This document shows, piece after piece, positions 1-8,896 of a stretch of 64,000 bases of DNA. Under the pieces are notes generated by a model. That model made no database searches and was not told where the DNA came from. It saw nothing but the letters and a program-made list of their open reading frames with translations. Position numbers and translations under genes: made by a program. The stretch is taken from NCBI RefSeq assembly GCF_004803915.1, contig NZ_CP039396.1:1302001-1366000 (forward strand), written 5' to 3'. Source of the DNA: Duncaniella dubosii (GTDB lineage: Bacteria; Bacteroidota; Bacteroidia; Bacteroidales; Muribaculaceae). Every line of letters begins with the position of its first letter. Within the stretch, counting starts at the first letter, position 1.

Positions 1-1147
1 AAGGTAATGACTTGCTTATTTCAAGCATTGCGAGACGCTGGAATCCATGACCGTTCTCTTCATAGTCGCGCAGTGACTCCACTGGTTCGAGCAAGGCGCA
101 CAACATTGATTGCTGCGCCGCACGCGCTCCTATGACGTAAGCTCCGATTCTGTTTATGGAGGCATCGAAATAGTCAAGACCGAAATGTACGCGGTCAAGA
201 GCGTCGGCACGGACAATTTCTTTACATAGGTTGAGTGTAGGATCTTCCATTATCGTCACATGATCTGAATCCCAACGCACGCCGCGTGTCACGTGAAGCA
301 TCAGTTCAGGTATATAAAGCAACATTGAGGAAACTTTATCGGCTGCATCCTCAAGAGGATGGTAATGCCCTGTATCGATAGTGTAGATTTTCTTGTTTTC
401 CACACAATAACCGACTATGAATTCCAAAGAACCTGTGGTGAAACTTTCAAGTCCGATACCGAAAGTCTTTGATTCGAGGCAATCCTTCATATTGTCATAC
501 TTGACTGCGAAAATCTCGTCAAGACTTTCTTTGAATATCCGGCGGTAGTTATAACGGTTGACTGTAATGTCTTTGGAGCCGTCGTGAACCCAAAGGTTAA
601 ATATGCAAGGGTCGCCTTGTGCTTTTCCGATTTCTTCTGCAATCGCACGGCATCGTCTGGTGTGTTCGATCCAGAACCGGCGTATCTTTTCGTTTGGATT
701 TGAGAGACTGAGATTACCGCTTTTGGGATGAGAGAATGACGAGGAGTTGAAATCAAGCTTTATGCCGTTGGCAAGAGCCCAGTCAATCCATGATTGAAAA
801 TGTTCGATTGTTATTTCATCGCGGTCAACAGACTTTCCTTGGAAGTCACCATAGATTGCATGCAGATTCAGTCGGTGAGTACCCGGAATTAGTGAGAGAG
901 CTTTAAGTATGTCTGCACGAAGTTCTTCAATGTTGCGGGCACGCCCGGGGTAGTTGCCTGTGGTCTGGATTCCACCGGAAAGAGCTCCCGCTTTTGGTTC
1001 GAAACCGACAACGTCGTCCGCTTGCCAGCAGTGGAGTGAAAGGTGAAATCCATCCATCTGTTCCAAAACTTTCTCAGTGTCAATGCCAAATTCGGCATAT
1101 CGTTCGCGTGCGATTTCGTAGGCGGCGAGGATTTTTTCTGTTTCCAT
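1..1147 (-). CDS. rhaA: L-rhamnose isomerase, C-terminus cut by window edge
   Basis: Converts L-rhamnose to L-rhamnulose in the cytoplasm, the first step of rhamnose catabolism. The frame is open from the ATG at 1147 to the left edge, giving about 382 residues of a family of roughly 420, so only the C-terminus is missing. The N-terminus reads METEKILAAYEIARERYAEF, followed by segments typical of RhaA such as SLHCWQADDVVGFE, GGIQTTGNYPGRA and LDFNSSSFSHPKSGNLSLS. It lies 37 bases downstream of rhaB on the same strand, so the two form an operon driven from the promoter upstream of rhaB. Identification rests on motif recognition and the rhaB neighbour. Confidence 0.95.
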   Translation of the reverse strand, partial: METEKILAAYEIARERYAEFGIDTEKVLEQMDGFHLSLHCWQADDVVGFEPKAGALSGGIQTTGNYPGRARNIEELRADILKALSLIPGTHRLNLHAIYGDFQGKSVDRDEITIEHFQSWIDWALANGIKLDFNSSSFSHPKSGNLSLSNPNEKIRRFWIEHTRRCRAIAEEIGKAQGDPCIFNLWVHDGSKDITVNRYNYRRIFKESLDEIFAVKYDNMKDCLESKTFGIGLESFTTGSLEFIVGYCVENKKIYTIDTGHYHPLEDAADKVSSMLLYIPELMLHVTRGVRWDSDHVTIMEDPTLNLCKEIVRADALDRVHFGLDYFDASINRIGAYVIGARAAQQSMLCALLEPVESLRDYEENGHGFQRLAMLEISKSLP

Positions 1148-1184
1148 GATTTTTCTGTGTCTTTATGAATTTTATGTGTTGGTT

Positions 1185-2666
1185 TTATTTTGGCAGGTTA
1201 ATGAAACGTGTATATGCCGCATCCCAAAGGGAGGTGTCGGTTGAATTGGGAATAAACTCTTTGAGCGCAACAGAGCGTCCTATGATTTCTCGCATCCGGC
1301 TAAGAGAATCTACAGCTCCCGCTGCCTTGGCCTGAAGCATTATGTTGCCTAAAGCGGTACATTCTACAGGGCCGGCCACAACAGGCATCTGTAGGACATC
1401 GGCTGTCATCTGATTAAGACGGTGATTCTGAGAACCGCCTCCGATTATATGAAGGCGTTTGATAGGGAATGAAGCAAAACATTGAAGTTTTTCCATTACC
1501 TGACGGTAACGAAGAGCAAGGCTGATAAGTATGCAGCGGGTTATTTCACCTTGTGTATTGGGGACGGGCTGCATAGTCCTGCGACAGTATTCTTTTATTG
1601 CCTCGACCATTGATACCGGATTTGCGAACTCCGGTGCATCGGGGAAGATGATGGATTGCATCGGGTCGGCTACATCGTCAGATAATGCGAACAATGTATC
1701 GAAATCAGTCGGTTTCGCTTCCTTCCTCCATTCATTCCGGCATGATTCGAGAAGCCACATGCCACAGATATTTTTCAAGAATCGAGTGGTTGATTCAACT
1801 CCTCCTTCGTTTGTGAAGTTCGCGACACAGCTGTCATCGTTGATGATCGGTTGTTGAACCTCAATACCCATCAGACTCCATGTGCCACTGCTTAGATAGG
1901 CAAAATTTTCGTCGGGGGCAGGTATGGCGGCGACAGCTGAGGCTGTATCGTGTCCTGCTACCGAGATAACCGGTATCTGTGGCATTCCCGTGCGTCGGCT
2001 GACATCCGATGTAAGACGGCCTATCACAGTGGCAGGCATGACAAGAGGTGGGAAGATGTCTGCCCTAAGGCCGAGCGCCTTTAGCAGTGCCAGCTCGATG
2101 GTCCGGGTGACCGGGTTCAGGAGCTGAGATGTTGATGCGATTGTATATTCCGTGACTTCAATACCACACAATAGATAACTTAGAGCATCCGGCAGAAACA
2201 TAATGCGTTTTGCCGCGTTAAGCGAGGAATTGCCTTCCCGTTTCATGGCTGAAAGCTGAAACAGGGTATTGAAATTCATTACCTGTATTCCTGTCAGGTC
2301 ATATACCTGTTCACTTGTCATTGTTTCCCTAAAGAAACGGGCAGGTTCATCGGATGTATGTGGGTCTCGATAGCTGATTGGATTTGCCAATGGTTGGCCG
2401 TCAGCTCCAAAGCATACGATATCTACTCCCCATGAGTCTATACCCACAGAAGTCGGGATTATATTATCTGCCGCGAGTTGTCGCAACGCTTTTTCAATTT
2501 CATTATATAGGTGCGGGAAGTCCCAGTAATGGTGTTTTCCCATATTGACTATATTGTGACTGAATCGCGTAAGTTCCTCAATGGAGACATGTGTGTCGGT
2601 TACAGTACCGAGTATTGTGCGTCCGCTGGTAGCTCCGAGGTCTACCGCAAGAAATTGGTGCTTCAT
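1185..2666 (-). CDS. rhaB: Rhamnulokinase
   Basis: Phosphorylates L-rhamnulose to L-rhamnulose-1-phosphate in the cytoplasm. The 493-residue protein is full length for the FGGY carbohydrate kinase family. The N-terminal FAVDLGATSGR-like phosphate-binding motif appears as LAVDLGATSGRTILG, and SWGVDIVCFG, SSGTWSLMG and HIIGGGSQN are family motifs in the expected order. The start at 2666 sits about 30 bases downstream of a TAATTTTG -7 box. It is the first gene of the rhaB-rhaA operon and is divergent from no gene: the hybrid regulator upstream runs in the same direction. An aldolase (rhaD) is not visible and would have to lie outside the window. Confidence 0.96.
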   Translation of the reverse strand: MKHQFLAVDLGATSGRTILGTVTDTHVSIEELTRFSHNIVNMGKHHYWDFPHLYNEIEKALRQLAADNIIPTSVGIDSWGVDIVCFGADGQPLANPISYRDPHTSDEPARFFRETMTSEQVYDLTGIQVMNFNTLFQLSAMKREGNSSLNAAKRIMFLPDALSYLLCGIEVTEYTIASTSQLLNPVTRTIELALLKALGLRADIFPPLVMPATVIGRLTSDVSRRTGMPQIPVISVAGHDTASAVAAIPAPDENFAYLSSGTWSLMGIEVQQPIINDDSCVANFTNEGGVESTTRFLKNICGMWLLESCRNEWRKEAKPTDFDTLFALSDDVADPMQSIIFPDAPEFANPVSMVEAIKEYCRRTMQPVPNTQGEITRCILISLALRYRQVMEKLQCFASFPIKRLHIIGGGSQNHRLNQMTADVLQMPVVAGPVECTALGNIMLQAKAAGAVDSLSRMREIIGRSVALKEFIPNSTDTSLWDAAYTRFINLPK

Positions 2667-2696
2667 GATGGTTTATAGTATTGATGAGGGATGTCA

Positions 2697-2704
2697 CAAA
2701 ATTA
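2697..2704 (-). promoter_or_regulatory. Putative -7 box for the rhaBA operon
   Basis: Reads TAATTTTG on the minus strand, matching the Bacteroidales -7 consensus TAnnTTTG. It lies about 30 bases upstream of the rhaB start. No convincing -33 TTTG was found at the usual 19-21 base spacing. The remainder of 2667-2861 holds no gene that can be supported. Confidence 0.5.
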
Positions 2705-2861
2705 ATATCACTGACAGGATTGCCGCTTCCTGTTGCGTTTCAATTATTGTGCATTTTGTTTCATCTGTCTTGTAGCCAATCAAGTTGCAACAATTAGAAT
2801 GTATATTCTGACGGAGTTCTGATTTTCAGTAATGAGAATGGCACATGTCAGTGGTAAGTGT

Positions 2862-3509
2862 CTACTGGTCGATAGTCACGGAACATTGAGAGAAATGATT
2901 TGTGACGTAAGCACGTGGGGAAACACCGAAATGTTTCTTGAACAGTGATGAGAAATGGCTCTGATTGCCGAAGCCCGTGCGTTCGCCGACCTCTCCTACG
3001 GTATATTCGCGTGTCAGCAGAAGTTCTGCCGCACGGTTGAGGCGGTAGACACGCAATAGGTCATTCGGTGAGATTCCGGTGAGAGCTTTTACCTTCCGAT
3101 AGAAATTTGTTCTTGAGAAACCGAGCTCGCGCCCTAACATATTGACATTTAAATCACAATTGTCAAGGCTGTTGTCGATATAGGCATAAAGTTTTTCAAG
3201 AAACTTTTTGTCGAGCGGAGATAATTCTTCCTGAGTCTCCTTATGAGCGCCCGGTTCGCTCATCCCGGCAGAAGCAAGAATCATTGTGGCCTGCTGTGAG
3301 CGTCTGTTATATAGATTATTGACTCGTGCTATAAGAACATCCGGGCTAAACGGTTTGCATAAATAGGCATCCGCTCCGCAATTGTATCCTTGAATCTTAT
3401 GCTCGTCAAGAATCTTTGCCGTAAGGAGTATGACAGGTATATGGGATGTTGAACTATCTGATTTAATCTGACGGCATAGCTCGAAACCATCTATATCACC
3501 CGGCATCAA
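2862..3509 (-). pseudogene. Hybrid two-component regulator, C-terminal fragment (partial receiver plus AraC HTH)
   Basis: This is the downstream half of a hybrid two-component regulator whose sensor half is 3506-6817. It contains the second half of a receiver domain (starting at MPGDIDGFELC, then VILLTAK and the KPFSPDVLIARV region) and an AraC-type HTH pair (about residues 115-205, with GFGNQSHFSSLFKKHFGVSP). The only start in frame is a TTG at 3509. Reading further upstream in this frame gives ISDVLMPGD preceded directly by a TAA stop. The phosphoacceptor Asp (in ISDV) therefore lies just outside the ORF, and the first ~50 receiver residues, including the acidic pocket, are absent. Together with the frame change, this indicates an internal deletion rather than a separate response regulator gene. 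Confidence 0.8.
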
Positions 3510-6500
3510 GACATCGCTGATTTAGGTTTTATATCGTCTGCCTCATCATTGTCTGGGTTGATTGTATCCAGAGGCTCGTCGCAACAAACTTTTTCTGAAC
3601 TTTCGTCATTTGTCATGATATATGAGGCTGCATTGTCAACTCTTATATCAGGGGATATGGGTTGGAATTCCGAAAGGGAAAAAGCTGCGTCGCAAACAGG
3701 AAGTATGACAGTGAATGTCATTCCTCCTGTCGGATTTTTCATTGTGCGTATCACGCCTTTATGCTCTTTTACAAGGTGTGACACAAAATTTAGCCCTATC
3801 CCGAAGCCATCAGTCTTTTTGGGGCCATCGATTCCAAGCAGCCGTTTGAATGGCTGGAAAATCTTGGGAATGTCTTCTTCTTGCATCCCAAGTCCATTAT
3901 CGACGACAGATATCTGAGCGTATGTAAAATCATTGTCATTCTCAAATTCGGCCGGATGTTTTACAATGTCGAGCATCAGTTTGACTGTGCCGTTGTCGGT
4001 TGAATATTTCACGGCATTAATGATAAGATTGCTGATGATTTTCTCGACCTTATCACTATCGTATGTAAGCTGTGTATTCTCTTCGGTTAGTCTTTCAAAC
4101 TGTATGGTCACGCGGTTTTCAGTGGCATAAAATGTGTAGAGCTTCGCTAATGCTTCGAGTTGCGAGGCCAGATCGTTTTTAGCTACCTGTAAAGGCAGGG
4201 TTTCGTTGCAGACACGGCGGAACCTAAGAAGCTGATTTATAAGAGTCATCAGTCGATCAACATTACTGTCAATAAAATCGATTGATTCCTTGATCTGTTC
4301 ATCGGTCATTGATTTATGGTTGGCTCGGAGATATTTTGCCGGCCCGCAAATCAGAGTGAGAGGGGTGCGGAGTTCATGAGAGATATTTGTGAAAAAGTTG
4401 ATACGGTTTTCCGTCGTGCGTTTTTCTTGATTAATGCGCTCCTCGGAAAGCAGATATTTCTGCTTTATAAGTTTGAAGCGAAGATAGCTTCTGTTAATGG
4501 TAAAAACTATGCTTAATGTAAGTAACAGATAGATGGCTATAGCGGTGGTAGATAACCAAGGATTCGGGGTGACAGTTACACTGAGTAACCTGACCGGTTC
4601 TTGCCATTCGCCGCCTTTGAAACGGGCTTTGACATAAAATTCATAATCACCTGAAGAAAGGTCAGAATACGACACACGTGTGTAGTTGCCGTTATAGATG
4701 AAATCCTTGTCGCGTCCTTTGAGCATATATGTATACTCAATGTCTCCGATCCTGTCATAGCATACGGCGAAATATTCGATATTGATAGAGTTGTCTTTGT
4801 GGTTGAGTGTGATTTGTCCGACTGATGGTTCAGCACGGTTTTCAGACTCGCCACTTAGGATAGGTCTGTAGTCGGGAAGTTGCCACAGACCTCGTACAAC
4901 TATTGAAATAGGGGGGGATTTTTCTAAGTGGGTTAACGGTGATATTTCTTCAATGCCGGCATTTCCGCCAAACAGAATGTTCCCTCCGGGCATCGATGCG
5001 ACACATTTTTCATGAAATTGATTTCCTCCGAGACCCTCTGATTTCAGATATGAATTTATTGCCTTTCCCTTGGAATTGAATCTGTAAAGTCCGTAGCTGC
5101 TGCTGGCCCAGATGTCACCGTGAGAATCTTGCGAGAGACCCACTATGTCGAAGTTGTGGTCGCCGAGACATGATTCAAGTTTTTGTGTAGAGAAATCATA
5201 GTGGAGCAAACCATTGTGATATGTGCCTATCCAGAGTTTCTTATCCCGGTCGAGCATCAGATCGATGGCGCTGTCTATTGCCTTTCCTTCGGAACTTTCG
5301 ATAGTATGTATGGCCATACGACCGATGTCAATAAGATAGATATTGTCGGTATAGGCTGCAATCAGCATGTGATTATCATCGTAGGGAATGATTTTTGTAA
5401 TGTTATTGGATTGGATGAGAGGTGTTGTAATCCTTTTGACTACATTGTGGTTACGGTCTATTATAAATAGGCCGCTATTGTCTGTCCCTACCCATATCTG
5501 ACCGGCCACGTCCTCGGCAATGCTGACGACGTTGACAAAAAATGGAAATTTTTTCAACATTTCAAGCTTGATGTGGCCCGAAGCGGATATGTTGGGTTTA
5601 CAGACAATAAGACTGTTGTTGTAACCAATCCAGAGATGCCCGTCGGAATCCAAGGTCATTTCTTGTACGAAATCATGGGAGAAAGATTTGAGCGCAGGGG
5701 ATGTCTGGCTGTTGAAATATTGTCTTGTTCCGTTTTTGCAGTCATAGAAAGCAATGCCGTTATAGCGGGTTCCAATCCAGAGATTTCCATTGCTGTCAGG
5801 TATGGTTCTGGTCACGAATTCATTGCGGAATGATTTGATTAGCTGTCTGTTGAGATTGAAAATACGGGGTCTGTCGGACATGAGCACTTCTCCTTTGTCA
5901 AATGTCGATACCCATATATTCTTATTTCGGTCATAATAGACGTTTGTAATCTCATTGGTCTGGAGTTCGTTGAAATCAATATTGTGGTATTTGTGACTGA
6001 TAGAATCAGCTTTTGGATCATAGACCAGTACACCTCGGTTTCCGGTAGCAATAAGTTGCATGCCATCGTCAAGAGTCAGCATGTGGTTGACTTCGGTGTC
6101 ATCACCGACAGATGTCGGCGATGTTGTATGGTCGATCGTGTTGAAGCTCAGCACACCGTTGGGAGTTCCGAGCAGCAGTCCGGTGCCAGTGCGGGCCAGA
6201 GTCCTTATGTGGCTGTTTGGATCAAATTCCAGTTTGATGGTCGGTTTAAGAGTCGAGTCTATGCCCATCATACATGTTTCATTTGAAATCCATAGCTGAT
6301 TGTCAGGCCCTTTGACCGCAGTCTTGACTGACTCACCTTCTATTCTTACACGAAGGTCAATCCGTTTCGATTTTTTATCAAGTTCATACAAGCCTCCCGC
6401 TCCGTAGCATAGAAGTCTGTCTGCATACTCTATGAAGCCGTAACTGACGAAATCATGTCTGGTTCCGTCTTCAAGATTAAAACGGTGGAAAGTCTTCGTG

Positions 6501-6817
6501 CCTTTTTCGAGCGCGCAGACACCGGTGTTTGTCGCTACCATCATCCAGCCATCACTATCAGTGAAAAGCCCTATGATAGAGCTTGACGGGACGGTCTGGG
6601 AATCGTCCTTGTCGCCAAAAAAGATGTCATATTCATTCCCATAGCTCTTGCACAGGCCGTTTGCCGTGGCAATCCAGATATAACCGTAGGAATCCTGGCC
6701 AATGGCACGCACGCAAAGGTTTGACAATTCGGATCGTCTTGCGGGTGTATAAGCCTTAATATTGATGCTCCCGAAAAAGCCGAGGAGTAAAATAAAGATT
6801 GTAGTAAGTGTTTTCAA
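3506..6817 (-). CDS. Hybrid two-component system sensor, N-terminal fragment (propeller, Y_Y_Y, histidine kinase)
   Basis: Membrane sensor of the PUL, expected to bind an oligosaccharide in the periplasm and switch on the surrounding genes. From the TTG at 6817 the order is: signal peptide (LKTLTTIFILLLGFFGSINI), about 14 regulator-propeller repeats (WIATANGL, LWIGTRYNGI and similar), a Y_Y_Y domain near residues 670-740, a membrane helix near 752-772, HisKA with SHELRTPL (His about 814), and HATPase motifs (NLIINAVKYS, GFGIGLNFV). It ends at IKPKSAMS just where the receiver should begin. The frame is open back to an ATG at 6895, but a -7 box at 6845-6852 and the signal peptide favour 6817. 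Such proteins are normally one chain of about 1350 residues. Confidence 0.88.
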   Translation of the reverse strand: MKTLTTIFILLLGFFGSINIKAYTPARRSELSNLCVRAIGQDSYGYIWIATANGLCKSYGNEYDIFFGDKDDSQTVPSSSIIGLFTDSDGWMMVATNTGVCALEKGTKTFHRFNLEDGTRHDFVSYGFIEYADRLLCYGAGGLYELDKKSKRIDLRVRIEGESVKTAVKGPDNQLWISNETCMMGIDSTLKPTIKLEFDPNSHIRTLARTGTGLLLGTPNGVLSFNTIDHTTSPTSVGDDTEVNHMLTLDDGMQLIATGNRGVLVYDPKADSISHKYHNIDFNELQTNEITNVYYDRNKNIWVSTFDKGEVLMSDRPRIFNLNRQLIKSFRNEFVTRTIPDSNGNLWIGTRYNGIAFYDCKNGTRQYFNSQTSPALKSFSHDFVQEMTLDSDGHLWIGYNNSLIVCKPNISASGHIKLEMLKKFPFFVNVVSIAEDVAGQIWVGTDNSGLFIIDRNHNVVKRITTPLIQSNNITKIIPYDDNHMLIAAYTDNIYLIDIGRMAIHTIESSEGKAIDSAIDLMLDRDKKLWIGTYHNGLLHYDFSTQKLESCLGDHNFDIVGLSQDSHGDIWASSSYGLYRFNSKGKAINSYLKSEGLGGNQFHEKCVASMPGGNILFGGNAGIEEISPLTHLEKSPPISIVVRGLWQLPDYRPILSGESENRAEPSVGQITLNHKDNSINIEYFAVCYDRIGDIEYTYMLKGRDKDFIYNGNYTRVSYSDLSSGDYEFYVKARFKGGEWQEPVRLLSVTVTPNPWLSTTAIAIYLLLTLSIVFTINRSYLRFKLIKQKYLLSEERINQEKRTTENRINFFTNISHELRTPLTLICGPAKYLRANHKSMTDEQIKESIDFIDSNVDRLMTLINQLLRFRRVCNETLPLQVAKNDLASQLEALAKLYTFYATENRVTIQFERLTEENTQLTYDSDKVEKIISNLIINAVKYSTDNGTVKLMLDIVKHPAEFENDNDFTYAQISVVDNGLGMQEEDIPKIFQPFKRLLGIDGPKKTDGFGIGLNFVSHLVKEHKGVIRTMKNPTGGMTFTVILPVCDAAFSLSEFQPISPDIRVDNAASYIMTNDESSEKVCCDEPLDTINPDNDEADDIKPKSAMS

Positions 6818-6844
6818 CTGCGGGTTTCCGTTTTCATGATTATT

Positions 6845-6852
6845 GCAAAGAT
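6845..6852 (-). promoter_or_regulatory. Putative -7 box for the hybrid regulator
   Basis: Reads TATCTTTG on the minus strand and lies about 28 bases upstream of the TTG start at 6817. Its position inside the longer open frame argues against the ATG at 6895 as the start. Confidence 0.5.
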
Positions 6853-7034
6853 ATATATTTATTTTGATTAAAGGTGAATAAAAGTGTTGCCACATGGTGA
6901 CAGCGTTGTTTTCTCAATGCCTTTTGGGGGATGTTTAAACAAGTTTGATAAAATTTGGAACATATACCATTGGTTATGTGCGAATACGCAGAAAAATGAC
7001 CTATGTCCGACAACTGTAAAGGGCAATGCGTCGC

Positions 7035-7042
7035 TAACTTTG
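7035..7042 (+). promoter_or_regulatory. Putative -7 box for the plus-strand PUL genes
   Basis: Reads TAACTTTG, matching TAnnTTTG, and lies 76 bases upstream of the rhamnosidase start at 7119. No clear -33 element was recognised. The divergent space between the regulator and the rhamnosidase is about 300 bases and otherwise holds no supportable gene. Confidence 0.5.
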
Positions 7043-7118
7043 CATACGGACATAACCATGAAGATTGTCAGAAAAATCTTCTATCTCAAACCGAGCAATC
7101 ACATTATAAATTTTTTCC

Positions 7119-8603
7119 ATGGATATTAAGAAACTATGTCTGCTCGCACTTCTGAGCGGAGTTCTACAGCCTGACACAGCCACCGGCGAAATAAAGCGCA
7201 CGCCGGTACAGCCGGCCCGCATTGTATGGATGTCGGATACGACCGGTGAGTTCATAAAGAATCCTGAAATACTTATGAAAGATTTTAAGGGTCAGGTATC
7301 GGTTGCCGACAACAGTTGCACCGTAATGCGCAGCAGTGGCAATCATCAGGCAGCGTTGCTTGTCGATTTCGGTAAGGAGCTTCATGGTGCGATAAAGATT
7401 TCATCGGGCATGCGCGCTTCGTCACGACCGTTGCGTCTGCGGGTACGTTTGGGAGAATCGGTCTCTGAAGCTATGAGCGATGTCGCTCCGTATCATAACC
7501 CATATAATGCTACCAATGAGCATGCAATGCGCGACTTTGAGATTCATGTCCCTTGGCTGGGCTCGCTTGAACATGGCAACAGTGGCTTCCGTTTCGCACG
7601 TATCGACCTTCTTGATCAGGATGTCGACTATCTGTTGCGCAATGTGCAGGCTATTAGTGTGATGATTGATGACCCGGAGATTGGTTCATTCAACTGCAGT
7701 GACGAGCGTTTGAATAAAATATGGGAGACCGGTGCCTATACGGTCAAACTAAACATGCAGGATTACCTTTGGGACGGTATCAAACGCGACAGGCTCGTGT
7801 GGCTTGGAGACCTTCATCCTGAAGTGATGACTGTCAACAATGTGTGGGGCAAACACGATGTCGTGCGTAGGACGCTTGATTTTGCCAAGGCTGACACTCC
7901 GCTTCCCGGATGGATGAACGGATTCAGCTCGTACTCGATGTGGTGGCTGCTGATACATCGCGACTATTATCTCCATCATGGAGACTTGGACTATCTGAAA
8001 GAGAATCGCGATTATATATTAGGGCTTGTCAGGCAACTTGACGAGTGTGTGGATGCCAATGGAGAGGAAAAGATGACCGGAGTGCGTTTCCTTGACTGGC
8101 CGACATCAGAGAAGCCTGATGTCATTCACGACGGTCTGCAGTCACTCACGTATATGACTATGAAGGCGGCACGCCAGATTGCCGGATGGCTCGGCGATAA
8201 AGAGATGAGCGCTGTGGCAGATAAAAGTCTCGCCCGTATGGACAAATTCGAAATCAGCCGTACTGATGCAAGTCAGGCTGTGAGCCTTAGTTTGCTTGCA
8301 GGGATGTCTAAAAATCCAGATGCCGATTGCCGGAAACTCATAGAAAATGGTATAGATTCGTTTTCACCTTTCTATGGTTACTATGCTGTTGAGGCGCTTG
8401 CAGAAAACGGTTATACCGAAAAAGCTATGGAGATGATAAGTGATTACTGGGGAGCAATGATTGACCTTGGTGGTACTACATTTTGGAGGATCTCAACTAT
8501 CCTGATACAAAAAATGCTGCAAGAATCGATGAAATCGTCCCGCCCGGTAAATATGATATCCACAGCGAGGGCGGTGCTTATTGCTACGTCGGTCTGCGCC
8601 TGA
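7119..8603 (+). CDS. Alpha-L-rhamnosidase (GH78-like), N-terminal part, frameshifted
   Basis: Hydrolyses terminal alpha-L-rhamnose from glycans. It has a signal peptide (residues 1 to about 23), a beta-sandwich region (about 30-170), and an (alpha/alpha)6-barrel with the GH78-type segment IKRDRLVWLGDLHPE, in which the acidic residues are candidate catalytic groups. Homology runs to GGTTFW near 8484, after which the frame reads nonsense (RISTILIQKM) to a stop at 8603. Adding one G to the GG at 8485-8486 restores TTFWEDLNYPDT and continues into the ORF at 8483-8845. The joined protein is about 575 residues, short for GH78 but with a complete barrel and C-terminal domain. Confidence 0.88.
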   Translation: MDIKKLCLLALLSGVLQPDTATGEIKRTPVQPARIVWMSDTTGEFIKNPEILMKDFKGQVSVADNSCTVMRSSGNHQAALLVDFGKELHGAIKISSGMRASSRPLRLRVRLGESVSEAMSDVAPYHNPYNATNEHAMRDFEIHVPWLGSLEHGNSGFRFARIDLLDQDVDYLLRNVQAISVMIDDPEIGSFNCSDERLNKIWETGAYTVKLNMQDYLWDGIKRDRLVWLGDLHPEVMTVNNVWGKHDVVRRTLDFAKADTPLPGWMNGFSSYSMWWLLIHRDYYLHHGDLDYLKENRDYILGLVRQLDECVDANGEEKMTGVRFLDWPTSEKPDVIHDGLQSLTYMTMKAARQIAGWLGDKEMSAVADKSLARMDKFEISRTDASQAVSLSLLAGMSKNPDADCRKLIENGIDSFSPFYGYYAVEALAENGYTEKAMEMISDYWGAMIDLGGTTFWRISTILIQKMLQESMKSSRPVNMISTARAVLIATSVCA

Positions 8604-8845
8604 GTCTATGTCATGGCTGGGGTGCCGGCCCGACACCTTGGCTGCAGCGATATGTGCTTGGTGTCAAGCCTCTCGAACCCGGTTGCAGGACAATTGAGGT
8701 CAAGCCAAATCTCGGCTCTCTATCATATGCAAAAGGAACTGTGCCTACACCCTACGGACCGGTCTCAGTCGAAGCTCACAAGGACCCATCAGGCAAGACT
8801 GTGGTTGACGTCAAGGCACCCAAAGGTGTGAAGGTGGCAAGATAG
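8483..8845 (+). CDS. Alpha-L-rhamnosidase (GH78-like), C-terminal part
   Basis: Carries the end of the catalytic barrel (EGGAYCYVGLRLSLCHGWGA, GPTPWLQRYVLGVKPL) and the C-terminal beta-sandwich that closes GH78 proteins (IEVKPNLGSLSYAKGTVPTP). It overlaps the N-terminal part by about 120 bases in another frame and has no signal peptide of its own. It is the same gene as 7119-8603, separated by a one-base loss near 8485. An independent start at the ATG at 8483 is possible on paper, but the product would lack the catalytic core. Confidence 0.85.
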   Translation: MEDLNYPDTKNAARIDEIVPPGKYDIHSEGGAYCYVGLRLSLCHGWGAGPTPWLQRYVLGVKPLEPGCRTIEVKPNLGSLSYAKGTVPTPYGPVSVEAHKDPSGKTVVDVKAPKGVKVAR

Positions 8846-8896
8846 AGTGGTATTATATCAGAGGAAGGAACTTAAATTGTTAAAACTTATCAGACC

